Assembly: GCA_030432115.1 (NCBI GenBank) | Contig: JAUIHY010000002.1 | Coordinates: forward strand, 1-39,913 | DNA from: Gammaproteobacteria bacterium | GTDB lineage: Bacteria; Pseudomonadota; Gammaproteobacteria; Xanthomonadales; Marinicellaceae | DNA length: 39,913 nucleotides | Direction of reading: 5' to 3' | Shown here: positions 1 to 8,328 of the stretch, one piece after another | Layout of the letters: every line of letters begins with the position of its first letter | How positions within the stretch are numbered: the stretch's first letter is position 1 | Translations under genes and position numbers: made by a program | The notes under the pieces: model-generated | Databases searched by the model: none | Seen by the model: only the letters and a program-made list of their open reading frames with translations | What the model was told of the DNA's origin: nothing

Positions 1-10
1 TTTTCGTAAC

Positions 11-27
11 ATGAACTTATGGTTCAT
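11..27. repeat. Short inverted repeat upstream of the first gene
   Basis: ATGAAC (11-16) and GTTCAT (22-27) flank TTATG. It lies 17 bp before the start codon at 44 and could be an operator or a weak mRNA hairpin. Six-bp arms can occur by chance and the upstream context is outside the window. Confidence 0.25.
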
Positions 28-43
28 AAAAGAGTGATTGCAA

Positions 44-508
44 ATGTTAAATTTTAAAGTTTCTGCCGTGGTTCTGCTTATGGCTTTTTGTTTGCTTGAA
101 GCAAAAGCCGAAGTTGCCTATGGGATTAACCCGAGGGTAAAAGTGACAAGAATGATCGATCACTATGAAGAATATAAAAAACTGAATGATGTTGTGGTTT
201 ATGGATACCTGATTGAGATTGAAAACAGGTTAATGCTGGTCGGGAGCTTGAGTGACAAAAATATTGGATACGCTGTTGTAGATGAAGGTGTGGACCTTAC
301 TTTTGATGAATCTGCCTTTGAATTGAATAAATCATGTTTAAATATGCAGGCAAGAATCACCACGGTTGATAAAATTAAAAAAGAGCGATCAGTTTTGGTG
401 CCAGGCTATAGGTATACTTTACATGCTCAATTGGTTCATGTTGTAGATAGTAATAAAGGGAAAGTGAATGCTTCAAATTGTTTGGAGTTGAAAACCGGGT
501 CCGAATAG
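44..508 (+). CDS. Hypothetical secreted protein, 154 aa
   Basis: I do not recognise the family. ATG 44 is chosen over the in-frame TTG at 38 because AGAG (31-34) lies at a good distance and the signal peptide then begins MLNFK. Residues 5-18 are hydrophobic and AKA at 20-22 fits a signal peptidase I site, so export to the periplasm or outside is inferred. There is no lipobox cysteine. The mature part (about 132 residues) has only two cysteines, Cys98 and Cys146, which could form a disulfide. No transmembrane helix follows the signal. The rest is a mix of charged and beta-prone stretches without a motif I can name. It stands alone, followed by a bidirectional-looking terminator before htpX on the other strand. 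Confidence 0.7.
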   Translation: MLNFKVSAVVLLMAFCLLEAKAEVAYGINPRVKVTRMIDHYEEYKKLNDVVVYGYLIEIENRLMLVGSLSDKNIGYAVVDEGVDLTFDESAFELNKSCLNMQARITTVDKIKKERSVLVPGYRYTLHAQLVHVVDSNKGKVNASNCLELKTGSE

Positions 509-534
509 ATATGTCGAAAAGTAAGTGAATGATT

Positions 535-561
535 CAAAAGCCCTCATTTCGAGGGCTTTTG
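535..561. terminator. Bidirectional rho-independent terminator
   Basis: CAAAAGCCCTC (535-545), loop ATTTC, GAGGGCTTTTG (551-561): 11 perfect base pairs. The A-run on one side and T-run on the other give a U-tract in both directions, so it can serve the gene ending at 508 and htpX ending at 583 on the opposite strand. Confidence 0.85.
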
Positions 562-582
562 AGTTTCTGTGGATTGGTTGAA

Positions 583-1464
583 TTAAAATGACTGGTTTTG
601 TTCCAATCGGGCAATACGCTCTTCCAAAGGTGGATGGGTTGAAAACAATTTGGCCATGGCGGAACCGCCTGAGATACCAAAGGCGGCAAATTCGCCTTCT
701 AATTGTTCTTTGTGGCTGTTGCGTTGAAGGGCGCGCAGGGCGTTGGCCATGTCTTGTGAACTAGAAAGTCTTGCACCACCGGCGTCGGCATGAAATTCTC
801 GCCAGCGAGAAAAAGCACAGATGATAATGGATGCCAAAAAGCCCAATATGATTTGTGCGATCAAAGTACCGATAAATGAACCCAGTCCATAGCCTGAATT
901 GTTGTCGCTGCGCATGGCTGCTGCAATGGCGTGACCGATGATGCGAGAGAAGAAAATCACGAAAGCATTGAGCACGCCTTGTATCAAGGCCATGGTGACC
1001 ATGTCGCCATTGGCCACATGTGAGACTTCGTGGGCCAGGACCGCTTCGACTTCTTCGCGTTTCATGGTCTGTAACAAACCGGTGCTGACAGCAACCAAGG
1101 CGTTGTTTCTACTCATGCCTGTGGCAAAAGCATTGGGACTGGCTGAATCAAACACACCCACTTCGGGCATGCCGATGCGGGCAGATTCTGCTTGTTGACG
1201 AACCGTGTCCATCAGCCACTGTTCGGTGCTGTTGCTGGGGGTTTCTATCACTTGAACACCCATGGCACGCTTGGCCATCCATTTGGACATGGCCAAAGAG
1301 ATGAAAGAGCCCACTGAGCCCCAAAGCAGGGAGAACACCGCCAAGGCTTTGTAATCCAGACCATTGGCTGTTAAATAACCGTCAAAGCCAAAAATGCGCA
1401 TCACCACGGAAATCACAGCCAAGATGGCCATATTGGTGGCGACAAAGAGTAAGATGCGTTTCAT
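583..1464 (-). CDS. htpX: Protease HtpX, membrane zinc metalloprotease
   Basis: HtpX (peptidase family M48B) is an inner-membrane endoprotease that helps remove damaged membrane proteins alongside FtsH. The 293-aa product matches the E. coli length. Hydrophobic segments are near residues 4-22, 40-60, 157-178 and 195-217. The zinc site HEVSH is at 145-149 with catalytic Glu146; the third ligand is Glu223 in the SRWREFHADAGGA stretch. The start at 1464 has AGAGG about 10 bases upstream. It is transcribed away from typA. In E. coli htpX is under envelope and heat stress control; I looked for a CpxR or sigma32 site in 1465-1600 and saw no convincing one. Confidence 0.96.
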   Translation of the reverse strand: MKRILLFVATNMAILAVISVVMRIFGFDGYLTANGLDYKALAVFSLLWGSVGSFISLAMSKWMAKRAMGVQVIETPSNSTEQWLMDTVRQQAESARIGMPEVGVFDSASPNAFATGMSRNNALVAVSTGLLQTMKREEVEAVLAHEVSHVANGDMVTMALIQGVLNAFVIFFSRIIGHAIAAAMRSDNNSGYGLGSFIGTLIAQIILGFLASIIICAFSRWREFHADAGGARLSSSQDMANALRALQRNSHKEQLEGEFAAFGISGGSAMAKLFSTHPPLEERIARLEQNQSF

Positions 1465-1586
1465 TATTTTGTACCTCTGTAAAACATGAATAAGACCATT
1501 TTATGTCGATATGGTTTCAAATACATGTATCACAAGTCCTTAAGTGTGTTGAATATGGCAAAACAAGCGCAAAGCGTTGGCCTTTG

Positions 1587-1595
1587 TGGTATAGT
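1587..1595 (+). promoter_or_regulatory. Extended -10 promoter of typA
   Basis: TGG followed by TATAGT (1590-1595) matches the extended -10 pattern TGnTATAAT (one mismatch in the hexamer), followed by a GC-rich discriminator GCGCGCC (1596-1602). No good -35 is seen at 16-18 bp, as expected for an extended -10 promoter. The predicted transcript begins about 20 bases before the typA ATG. Confidence 0.6.
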
Positions 1596-1623
1596 GCGCG
1601 CCTTTTAAAGAACGGCCGACATC

Positions 1624-3441
1624 ATGTCTACAGAAAAAATCAGAAACATTGCGATCATTGCGCACGTTGATCACGGTAAAACCACCTTGGTTGATGAATT
1701 ATTAAAACAGTCAGGTACTTTGGGTGAGCGCGCAGATGATCCCAACCGCATGATGGATTCAAACGATTTGGAAAAAGAGCGTGGCATCACGATTCTGTCT
1801 AAAAACACATCGATTGATTGGGAAGGCTACAAAATCAACATCGTAGACACCCCAGGCCATGCCGACTTCGGTGGCGAGGTTGAGCGTGTTTTGAGTATGG
1901 TTGATTCTGTGTTGTTGTTGGTAGATGCCGTTGATGGACCCATGCCGCAAACACGTTTTGTGACGCAAAAAGCATTTGAAATGGGCTTCACGCCTGTTGT
2001 GGTGGTTAACAAGGTTGACCGCCCAAGCGCGCGTACAGAGTGGGTGGTTGATCAAACTTTCGATTTGTTCGATTCATTGGGTGCCACTGATGAACAATTA
2101 GATTTCCCTGTGATTTATGCCTCAGCCATCAATGGCTATGCCTCAGAAGACGAGACTGCTCGTGAAGGAGACATGAAACCTTTGTTTGAAGCCATTGTTG
2201 ATAAGGTGTCACCGCCGGATGTGGATGTGGATGCACCTTTCCAAATGCAGGTTTCTACCTTGGATTACAACAGCTTTTTGGGTTTGATTGGTATCGGGCG
2301 CATCAAGAAAGGGACCATCAAGGCGAATTCACCAGTTTCAGTGATTGATGCCGAAGGCAAAACGCGCAACGGCCGTATTTTGAAGTTGTTTGGTTTCAAA
2401 GGCTTGGAGCGTATTGAGGTCAAAGAGGCAGAAGCCGGTGATATTGTGGCCATATCTGGTATTGATGGCGTAGGCATTTCAGATACCCTGTGTGACCGTG
2501 AGCATGTCGAGGCTTTGCCGCCATTAACGGTTGATGAGCCCACCATTTCAATGATGTTCTGTGTCAATGATTCTCCTTTTGCGGGTAAAAGTGGTAAGTT
2601 TTTGACCTCACGTCAAATCAGGGATCGTTTAGACCGAGAAACCACATACAACGTGGCTTTGCGTGTTGAAGACACGGAAAACTCAGACCAGTTTAAAGTG
2701 TCTGGTCGTGGTGAGTTGCATTTGTCGGTATTGATTGAAACCATGCGTCGAGAAGGCTTTGAGTTGGCGATTTCTCGCCCACAGGTGATTTATCGTGAAG
2801 TGGATGGTGAAATTCAAGAGCCGTATGAGGAAGTGGTTGTTGATATCGAAGCTGAGCACCAAGGTGCTGTGATGGAACAATTATTGGGTCGCCGTGCTGA
2901 AGTGAAGGACATAGCGCCGGATGCTACTGGTCGCGTGCGTATGAATTTCATCATGCCAGCCCGTGGTTTGATTGGTTACCAATCTGAATTCAAAACCACC
3001 ACATCTGGTGGCGGTATTTTGACTCATGTGTTTGATCACTATGGTCGCAAATTGAACACCATTGAGCGCAACCGAAAAAACGGTGTATTGATTTCAAACG
3101 GTAAAGGTAAGGCATTGGGTTTTGCGCTGTTCAATCTGCAAGAGCGTGGTCGCTTACTGATAGAAGCCAATGTGGATGTGTATGAAGGCCAAATTGTGGG
3201 CATTCACTCACGTGACAATGACTTGACCGTGAACCCATTGAAAGGCAAGCAATTAACCAACGTACGTGCATCCGGTAAGGACGATGCCATTAATTTGGTG
3301 CCACCCATCAAGATGACTTTGGAGCAATCAATGGAGTTCATCGAAGATGACGAACTGGTTGAAGTTACACCTGAAGAAATTCGCATCAGAAAAAGACATT
3401 TGCTGGAACACGAGCGCAAGCGCGCCAGTCGCCAAGCTTAA
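1624..3441 (+). CDS. typA: Ribosome-associated GTPase TypA/BipA
   Basis: TypA/BipA is a translational GTPase of the EF-G/LepA type that binds the 70S ribosome and supports 50S assembly and growth under stress or cold. The 605-aa product is the usual length. G1 AHVDHGKTT is at residues 13-21, the switch II DTPGH at 75-79 and G4 NKVD at 129-132. After the G domain come the beta-barrel, two EF-G-like domains and the BipA-specific C-terminal region ending in basic residues. ATG 1624 gives the family N-terminus, though the ribosome binding site is poor. It is a single-gene unit with its own promoter and terminator. Confidence 0.97.
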   Translation: MSTEKIRNIAIIAHVDHGKTTLVDELLKQSGTLGERADDPNRMMDSNDLEKERGITILSKNTSIDWEGYKINIVDTPGHADFGGEVERVLSMVDSVLLLVDAVDGPMPQTRFVTQKAFEMGFTPVVVVNKVDRPSARTEWVVDQTFDLFDSLGATDEQLDFPVIYASAINGYASEDETAREGDMKPLFEAIVDKVSPPDVDVDAPFQMQVSTLDYNSFLGLIGIGRIKKGTIKANSPVSVIDAEGKTRNGRILKLFGFKGLERIEVKEAEAGDIVAISGIDGVGISDTLCDREHVEALPPLTVDEPTISMMFCVNDSPFAGKSGKFLTSRQIRDRLDRETTYNVALRVEDTENSDQFKVSGRGELHLSVLIETMRREGFELAISRPQVIYREVDGEIQEPYEEVVVDIEAEHQGAVMEQLLGRRAEVKDIAPDATGRVRMNFIMPARGLIGYQSEFKTTTSGGGILTHVFDHYGRKLNTIERNRKNGVLISNGKGKALGFALFNLQERGRLLIEANVDVYEGQIVGIHSRDNDLTVNPLKGKQLTNVRASGKDDAINLVPPIKMTLEQSMEFIEDDELVEVTPEEIRIRKRHLLEHERKRASRQA

Positions 3442-3462
3442 TTGTCGCTTTTAAAGTAGGAA

Positions 3463-4290
3463 TCAAAGGGCCTGTTCAGTTGACTGAACAGGCTTTTTTG
3501 TGTCCTTGCATATCGCAGTGATGGCCTTCAGCAGCCTCAATGTGGGTCGTGAAAAATGGTCAGGGTTGACGACGATGATTTGCTGTTTTTTTATGGCTGT
3601 GATTTGTTGCATTTGTGCCAATGTTTCATCAGGTTTGAGCGGTGAAAAGCGCACCAAAGTGTCTGGGTTTTTGGCGATGATGGATTCAATGCCTACGCTG
3701 GCTGATTGAGTTGCTAGATCAGCAAATACATTTTGATGGCCGCAAATATTAATGGCCTCGCTCATCCAGTGGCTGCCATTGACTGTATAAATGGGGCGAT
3801 CTGATATTTGAATCAAGGCTGTGCGAACGGCTTTTGTGTTATGGGCCTCCTTTAAATCGTTGATGCGAGCAAGAAATTGTTTGCTGTCCTCGTTAGGGTT
3901 GGTGCCTGCCAGTTTGGCAATTTGGTCAATGGCTTGGGGGATGTCTTCAATGGATGCTGTGGTGATGGGTATGGTCACCAATCCGAGATTTTCAATTTGT
4001 TGGACCATTTGTTTGGCAATGTTGCCTTTCCAGTAGAAGACATAGTCTGGCTTTAATTGAAGCAAGATTTCTTGGTTGATGGAAAAGGCGTCACCAATCA
4101 CAGGCAATTGTTGAGCCTGCTCAGGGTAGTTGCTGAAGGCTGACACGCCAACCAAATGGTCTCCCGCGCCTGCTGAATACACCAATTCTGTTAAATGTGG
4201 CGATAAGGTAGCGAGTTTGATTGTGGTCTCGCTTGCCAGAGAATGTGTGCAGAAGATCAGAAGCAATAAAGATTTAACGGTCTTTGACAT
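3463..4290 (-). CDS. btuF: Periplasmic vitamin B12-binding protein BtuF
   Basis: This is an ABC-transporter substrate-binding protein of the helical-backbone metal-receptor type (PF01497), best matched to BtuF, which delivers cobalamin to BtuCD. ATG 4290 is chosen because it gives a signal peptide (MSKTVKSLLLLIF, cut near SLAS at 17-20); a reading frame open to 4380 would add 30 non-signal residues. The 275-aa length fits BtuF (266 in E. coli). Shared landmarks are LSPHLTELVYSAG, GVSAFSNYP, the LKPD and TASIEDI stretches, and the two cysteines in ICGHQNVF and AICKD that form a disulfide in E. coli BtuF. No btuC, btuD or B12 riboswitch is seen nearby. A siderophore-binding role is the main alternative. 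Confidence 0.8.
   Translation of the reverse strand: MSKTVKSLLLLIFCTHSLASETTIKLATLSPHLTELVYSAGAGDHLVGVSAFSNYPEQAQQLPVIGDAFSINQEILLQLKPDYVFYWKGNIAKQMVQQIENLGLVTIPITTASIEDIPQAIDQIAKLAGTNPNEDSKQFLARINDLKEAHNTKAVRTALIQISDRPIYTVNGSHWMSEAINICGHQNVFADLATQSASVGIESIIAKNPDTLVRFSPLKPDETLAQMQQITAIKKQQIIVVNPDHFSRPTLRLLKAITAICKDTKKPVQSTEQAL
3470..3499 (+). terminator. Rho-independent terminator of typA, overlapping btuF
   Basis: GCCTGTTCAG (3470-3479), loop TTGA, CTGAACAGGC (3484-3493), then TTTTTT (3494-3499). Ten perfect pairs and a six-T tract make this a strong terminator for typA. The stem lies inside the 3' end of the convergent btuF reading frame, which stops at 3463. Confidence 0.9.
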
Positions 4291-4359
4291 GGTGTATTGG
4301 TCAGATGAATTGATTCCATCATGCCATAAAATGGTTGTAGGTTTAAAGCTTGGGAAAAA

Positions 4360-4365
4360 ATTATA
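4360..4365 (-). promoter_or_regulatory. Candidate -10 element of btuF
   Basis: Read on the minus strand this is a perfect TATAAT about 70 bases before the btuF start at 4290. No clear -35 is present at 16-18 bp (best is TTCATC at spacer 19), so support is weak. The region between it and btuF has no cobalamin riboswitch-like sequence that I can recognise. Confidence 0.3.
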
Positions 4366-4476
4366 AATTAAGCATTGCATTCGAGATGAAAAAGCTTAAA
4401 ATCCGCAATCCAGTTTGGTTGACTCAACTGTTTTTTTTGGCCGAAATTTTAGGCAAAAAAATACTGCTAATTTGTG

Positions 4477-4505
4477 TTGACTTTTGGGCGAGTTTCTAAG
4501 AAAAT
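4477..4505 (+). promoter_or_regulatory. Stable-RNA sigma70 promoter of the tRNA-tuf unit
   Basis: TTGACT (4477-4482), 17-bp spacer, GAAAAT (4500-4505), immediately followed by GCCGCCC (4506-4512), a GC-rich discriminator of the kind that makes rRNA and tRNA promoters sensitive to ppGpp. A- and T-rich tracts at 4431-4470 could act as an UP element. Transcription would begin near 4512, about 10 bases before tRNA-Tyr. A second TTGACT at 4419-4424 may mark a weaker upstream promoter. Confidence 0.75.
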
Positions 4506-4521
4506 GCCGCCCTTACTCGTT

Positions 4522-4606
4522 GGAGGGATACCCAAGCGGCCAACGGGGGCAGACTGTAAATCTGCTGTTTCTAACTTCAGAGGTTCGAATCCTCTTCCCT
4601 CCACCA
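4522..4606 (+). tRNA. tRNA-Tyr (GTA)
   Basis: Acceptor stem GGAGGGA pairs with TCCCTCC (4596-4602), discriminator A, CCA encoded at 4604-4606. The anticodon GTA is at 4556-4558. The 85-nt length and long variable arm are those of bacterial class II tRNA-Tyr; the T-loop reads GGTTCGAATCC. It is first in the tRNA-tuf unit, in the Tyr-Gly-Thr order known from the E. coli tufB operon. Confidence 0.97.
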
Positions 4607-4645
4607 TTTAATTTGACTGATGATGAATGTCACCAGTCTTTTTGA

Positions 4646-4719
4646 GCGGGTGTAGTTCAATGGTAGAACATTAGCCTTCCAAGCTAACCACGTGGGTTCG
4701 ATTCCCATCACCCGCTCCA
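4646..4719 (+). tRNA. tRNA-Gly (TCC)
   Basis: Acceptor stem GCGGGTG pairs with CACCCGC (4709-4715), discriminator T, CCA encoded at 4717-4719. Anticodon loop CTTCCAA places TCC at 4678-4680. The length is 74 nt. D-arm AGTTCAATGGTAGAAC and T-arm GGGTTCGATTCCC are canonical. Confidence 0.97.
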
Positions 4720-4731
4720 ATTAGGTATAGC

Positions 4732-4807
4732 GCCCATATAGCTCAGTCGGTAGAGCACTTTCTTGGTAGGGAAGAGGTCACTGGTTCGACTCCAGTTATG
4801 GGCACCA
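4732..4807 (+). tRNA. tRNA-Thr (GGT)
   Basis: Acceptor stem GCCCATA pairs with TATGGGC (4797-4803), discriminator A, CCA encoded at 4805-4807. Anticodon loop TTGGTAG places GGT at 4765-4767. The length is 76 nt. It is followed after 59 bases by tuf, as in the E. coli thrT-tufB arrangement, so tRNA and tuf mRNA are probably cut from one transcript. Confidence 0.97.
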
Positions 4808-4866
4808 GCTTAATTAAGTTTAGGTATATGTTTTTTTATTAACTCTGTCTTTTTGGAGTAGCAACA

Positions 4867-6057
4867 ATGTCAAAAGAGAAATTTGAACGCAATAAGCCCC
4901 ATGTAAACGTGGGCACAATCGGTCACGTTGACCATGGTAAAACAACCTTGACTGCAGCGATCACTAAAGTTGCTGCTGAAAAACAAGGCGGCGAATTTAA
5001 AGATTACGATCAAATCGATAATGCGCCAGAAGAAAGAGAGCGTGGTATCACGATTTCTACAGCGCACGTAGAGTACGAAACTGATGATCGTCACTACGCG
5101 CACGTTGACTGTCCAGGCCATGCTGACTATGTGAAAAACATGATTACCGGTGCGGCTCAAATGGACGGCGCGATTTTGGTGGTATCAGCTGCTGATGGCC
5201 CAATGCCACAAACACGTGAGCACATCTTGTTGGCACGTCAGGTTGGCGTACCTTATATTGTTGTGTTCTTGAACAAATGCGACCAAGTTGATGACGAAGA
5301 GTTGTTGGAATTGGTTGAAATGGAAGTTCGTGAGTTGTTGAACGACTACGAGTTCCCTGGTGATGACACACCATTGGTTATGGGTTCTGCTTTGAAAGCA
5401 TTGGAAGGCGACACGTCTGACATCGGTGCACCGGCTGTATTGAAGTTGTTGGATGAGATGGACGCCTACATTCCTACGCCAGAGCGTGAGACTGACAAGC
5501 CATTCTTGATGCCTATCGAGGACATTTTCTCAATTTCAGGCCGTGGTACTGTTGTAACAGGTCGTATTGAAACTGGTGTTGTAAACGTTGGTGAAGAGAT
5601 TGAAATCGTTGGTATTCGTGACACCACTGTGACTACTTGTACTGGTGTTGAGATGTTCCGTAAGTTGTTGGATTCAGGTGAAGCTGGTGACAACGTGGGT
5701 GTTTTGTTGCGTGGAACGAAAAGAGATGAAGTTGAGCGTGGACAAGTACTGGCAAAACCGGGTACAATTACGCCCCACACAAAATTCGAAGCAGAAGTGT
5801 ACGTGTTGAGCAAAGATGAAGGTGGTCGTCACACACCATTCTTCAAAGGCTACCGTCCACAGTTCTACTTCAGAACAACAGACGTGACTGGTGCTTGTGA
5901 ATTACCAGAAGGTGTAGAAATGGTAATGCCTGGCGACAACGTTAAGATGGTTGTTGAATTGATTGCACCGATTGCGATGGACGAAGGTTTGCGCTTCGCG
6001 ATTCGTGAAGGTGGCCGTACAGTAGGTGCGGGTGTTGTGGCTAAAATTATCGAATAA
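4867..6057 (+). CDS. tufB: Elongation factor Tu, copy 1
   Basis: EF-Tu carries aminoacyl-tRNA to the ribosomal A site and hydrolyses GTP on codon match. The 396-aa protein has G1 GHVDHGKT at 19-26, DCPGH at 81-85 (catalytic His85), NKCD at 136-139, and the two beta-barrel domains. TTTGGAG lies upstream of ATG 4867. The symbol follows the E. coli position after tRNA-Thr. Its protein is identical to copy 2 at 21223; by eye the DNA is identical from 4862 to 6038, with only three synonymous differences (6039, 6042, 6051) in the last seven codons. It sits between tRNA-Thr and tRNA-Trp as in pseudomonads. Confidence 0.98.
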   Translation: MSKEKFERNKPHVNVGTIGHVDHGKTTLTAAITKVAAEKQGGEFKDYDQIDNAPEERERGITISTAHVEYETDDRHYAHVDCPGHADYVKNMITGAAQMDGAILVVSAADGPMPQTREHILLARQVGVPYIVVFLNKCDQVDDEELLELVEMEVRELLNDYEFPGDDTPLVMGSALKALEGDTSDIGAPAVLKLLDEMDAYIPTPERETDKPFLMPIEDIFSISGRGTVVTGRIETGVVNVGEEIEIVGIRDTTVTTCTGVEMFRKLLDSGEAGDNVGVLLRGTKRDEVERGQVLAKPGTITPHTKFEAEVYVLSKDEGGRHTPFFKGYRPQFYFRTTDVTGACELPEGVEMVMPGDNVKMVVELIAPIAMDEGLRFAIREGGRTVGAGVVAKIIE

Positions 6058-6076
6058 TTATTAGCATCCGACAGTA

Positions 6077-6104
6077 AAAGCCAACAGTGAAAACTGTTGG
6101 CTTT
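6077..6104 (+). terminator. Hairpin terminator or attenuator after tuf copy 1
   Basis: AAAGCCAACAGT (6077-6088), GAAA tetraloop, ACTGTTGGCTTT (6093-6104): 12 perfect pairs with T-rich but interrupted sequence after it. It could end most tuf transcripts, or protect the tuf mRNA 3' end while tRNA-Trp is processed out downstream. Confidence 0.7.
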
Positions 6105-6120
6105 GGTGTCTTTAAAGTAT

Positions 6121-6196
<76 letters not shown>

Positions 6197-6227
6197 CTTT
6201 TTTAAGTGGTTAGGCTGGAAGTAAAAT

Positions 6228-6596
6228 ATGAGTCAAGTTGAAACAACACAATCTTTTTCTGATCAAATCAAATGGTATGTGGCCATTGCGCTCGTGATTG
6301 CGGGTGTGGCTGCGAATTTGTATTTTGTAGATCAGTTTCCGACAGTTGTGCGTGTGGCTATGGTCATCGGTGGTGCTTTATTGGGTGCTGCTCTTGGTTA
6401 TACAACGCCACGCGGAAAAGAATTTGCTAAGTTTGTAAAGAATGCAAACATAGAGCGTCAAAAAATCGTATGGCCAACTAAAAATGAAACCGTACACACC
6501 ACGTTGATTGTTTTGGCGTTGGTGATTGTTTTCGGTTTGTTCTTGTTTTTGGTTGATTCGCTGTTCAGCAATTTAGTTGAATACTTTTTTGAGTAA
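6228..6596 (+). CDS. secE: Preprotein translocase subunit SecE
   Basis: SecE clamps SecY and is essential for the Sec channel in the inner membrane. The 122-aa protein has the three-helix form of E. coli SecE (127 aa): hydrophobic segments near residues 17-36, 41-60 and 88-115, with the conserved amphipathic ERQKIVWPTKNET stretch before the last helix. A TGGAAG ribosome binding site precedes ATG 6228. It is followed by nusG, the universal secE-nusG pair; secY, its partner, lies at 31446. Confidence 0.95.
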   Translation: MSQVETTQSFSDQIKWYVAIALVIAGVAANLYFVDQFPTVVRVAMVIGGALLGAALGYTTPRGKEFAKFVKNANIERQKIVWPTKNETVHTTLIVLALVIVFGLFLFLVDSLFSNLVEYFFE

Positions 6597-6614
6597 TTAA
6601 AGGAGTCCTTGTCA

Positions 6615-7148
6615 ATGTCTATGAGATGGTATGTTGTGCACGCCTATTCAGGTTTTGAAATGCAGGTATGCAAGTCATTGCAAGAGCGAATTGAACGTTT
6701 TGGAATGCAAGAGTTGTTTGGTGAAGTTTTGGTGCCAAAAGAAACTGTTGTTGAAATGAGAAAAGGGCAGAAGCGTGAAACACAGCGCAAATTCTTTCCT
6801 GGCTATGTTTTGGTTCAAATGGAAATGACCGATGAATCATGGCACTTGGTGAAAGATGCACCTAAAGTTTTGGGTTTTATCGGCGGAACAGCTGAAAAAC
6901 CTGCGCCGATTACAGAGCGCGAAGCAAATGCTATTTTGCAAAGAATTGAAGACGGTGAGAATAAGCCGCAACCCAAGACGTTGTTTGACGTGGGTGAAGT
7001 GATTCGTGTGGTTGATGGTCCTTTTGCGGACTTCAACGGCGAAGTAGAAGAAGTTGATTATGAGAAAAGTCGCATGAAAGTGGCTGTCTCCATCTTCGGT
7101 AGGTCAACGCCGGTCGAATTAGAATTCGGTCAAGTTGAAAAAATGTAA
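6615..7148 (+). CDS. nusG: Transcription termination/antitermination factor NusG
   Basis: NusG binds RNA polymerase, raises elongation rate, contacts Rho and bridges to ribosomal protein S10 (rpsJ is also in this cluster). I start at ATG 6615 because AGGAG (6601-6605) is nine bases away; an in-frame TTG at 6609 and ATG at 6621 are alternatives. The 177-aa product has the N-terminal NGN domain ([12 protein letters not shown], then [12 protein letters not shown]) and the C-terminal KOW domain ([29 protein letters not shown]). E. coli NusG has 181 aa. Confidence 0.97.
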   Translation: MSMRWYVVHAYSGFEMQVCKSLQERIERFGMQELFGEVLVPKETVVEMRKGQKRETQRKFFPGYVLVQMEMTDESWHLVKDAPKVLGFIGGTAEKPAPITEREANAILQRIEDGENKPQPKTLFDVGEVIRVVDGPFADFNGEVEEVDYEKSRMKVAVSIFGRSTPVELEFGQVEKM

Positions 7149-7160
7149 ATTGAATTTGAT

Positions 7161-7188
7161 GGGGAGCCTGAATAGGGCGTTTGAACCC
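7161..7188 (+). promoter_or_regulatory. L1 translational operator in the rplK leader
   Basis: In E. coli L1 binds the rplK leader, which mimics its 23S rRNA site, and represses rplKA. Here an outer helix GGG/CCC (7162-7164 with 7186-7188) and an inner helix GCCT/GGGC (7166-7169 with 7175-7178) are separated by a single A on one side and GTTTGAA (7179-7185) on the other, the asymmetric loop layout of L1 sites as I know them. The ribosome binding site GGAGAG and ATG 7199 follow directly. Confidence 0.7.
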
Positions 7189-7198
7189 GGAGAGAACA

Positions 7199-7633
7199 AT
7201 GGCTAAAAAAGTACAATCGTATATTAAATTGCAAGTGCCTGCTGGACAGGCCAATCCTTCGCCACCAGTGGGTCCAGCTTTGGGTCAACACGGCGTAAAC
7301 ATCATGGAATTCTGTAAAGCCTTCAACGCCAAAACTGGTGATGTTGAGCAAGGTTTGCCTATTCCTGTTGTGATCACTGTTTACAATGACAGAAGTTTCA
7401 CTTTTGTTACCAAAACACCACCTGCTGCTGTTTTGTTGTTGAAAGCCGCTGGCATTGCCAAGGGGTCAGGTACACCTAACACTGAAAAAGTGGCAAAAAT
7501 CGGCCGCGAGCAATTGGAAGAAATTGCCAAAATGAAAGAGCCAGATTTAACGGCTGCTGACATGGATGCTGCCGTCAGAACCATTGCTGGTACTGCGCGC
7601 AGTATGGGTATTGAAACTGAAGGAGTGAACTGA
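7199..7633 (+). CDS. rplK: Large ribosomal subunit protein L11
   Basis: L11 forms the base of the GTPase-associated centre and is needed for RelA activation. ATG 7199 gives 144 aa (E. coli 142) starting [12 protein letters not shown], with GGAGAG upstream; the upstream in-frame start at 7181 would lie inside the L1 operator and is rejected. The N-terminal proline-rich [19 protein letters not shown] stretch and the C-terminal RNA-binding half ending in MGIETEGVN are typical. The stop codon overlaps the rplA start. Confidence 0.98.
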   Translation: MAKKVQSYIKLQVPAGQANPSPPVGPALGQHGVNIMEFCKAFNAKTGDVEQGLPIPVVITVYNDRSFTFVTKTPPAAVLLLKAAGIAKGSGTPNTEKVAKIGREQLEEIAKMKEPDLTAADMDAAVRTIAGTARSMGIETEGVN

Positions 7634-8328
7634 TGGCCAAGCAAGGTAAAAGAGTTCGTGCGCTGAAAGAGCAAATCGATCAAACAAAAAAATATGAAGT
7701 TTCAGAAGCTTTGGATTTGGTGCGTAACAACACGTCTAAAAACTTCGATGAAACAGTTGATGTGGCCATCCAGTTGGGTGTTGATGCACGTAAATCGGAT
7801 CAAGCGGTTCGTGGCGCCACAGTGTTGCCAAATGGTACAGGTAAATCTGTCAAAGTGGCTGTGTTCGCACAGGGTGAAAAGGCTGAACAAGCCAAAGAAG
7901 CCGGTGCTGATGTGGTTGGTTTTGATGATTTGGCAGCTGAAGTTAAAAAAGGTAACTTCGACTTTGACGTTGTGATTGCAGCACCAGATGCCATGCGCGT
8001 TGTTGGTCAATTGGGTACCATTTTAGGTCCTAAAGGTTTAATGCCTAACCCTAAAGTGGGTACGGTTACGCCTGATGTGGCTACCGCTGTTAAAAATAAC
8101 AAATCTGGTCAAGCGATGTACCGTATCGACAAAGCTGGCATCATCCACACTGTGGTTGGTAAAGCTTCGTTTGCAACGGATGCGTTGAAAGAAAACATGA
8201 GTGTTTTATTGGCTGACTTGGTTAAGAAAAAGCCAGCGCAGTCAAAAGGTAAATTCATTCGCAAAATCAGTATCTCATCCACCATGGGTGTGGGTATTGA
8301 AGTTGATCCGTCTTCATTGGATCAATAA
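7633..8328 (+). CDS. rplA: Large ribosomal subunit protein L1
   Basis: L1 forms the mobile L1 stalk that guides E-site tRNA release and is also the repressor of rplKA translation. The 231-aa product compares with 234 in E. coli and carries [16 protein letters not shown], the most conserved L1 stretch. ATG 7633 shares its A with the rplK TGA stop (TGATG), so translation is coupled; AGGAG is at 7621-7625. Confidence 0.98.
   Translation: MAKQGKRVRALKEQIDQTKKYEVSEALDLVRNNTSKNFDETVDVAIQLGVDARKSDQAVRGATVLPNGTGKSVKVAVFAQGEKAEQAKEAGADVVGFDDLAAEVKKGNFDFDVVIAAPDAMRVVGQLGTILGPKGLMPNPKVGTVTPDVATAVKNNKSGQAMYRIDKAGIIHTVVGKASFATDALKENMSVLLADLVKKKPAQSKGKFIRKISISSTMGVGIEVDPSSLDQ

Noticed and set aside
1465-1600. 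CpxR or sigma32 site for htpX
   Set aside because: Only a single GTAAA and a TTGAAA without a matching -10 were found; too little to claim.
4411-4440. CAGTT/AACTG hairpin followed by eight Ts as a plus-strand terminator
   Set aside because: The stem is only five pairs and no plus-strand gene ends nearby (btuF is on the other strand).
4291-4476. Possible cobalamin riboswitch upstream of btuF
   Set aside because: The minus strand of this region lacks a recognisable B12 box or the needed length and structure.
4870-5813. Minus-strand frames inside both tuf copies, conserved between copies
   Set aside because: They are identical only because the tuf genes are identical; they have no independent coding signals.
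7181-7198. N-terminally extended rplK start
   Set aside because: It lies inside the L1 operator and adds residues absent from the family.
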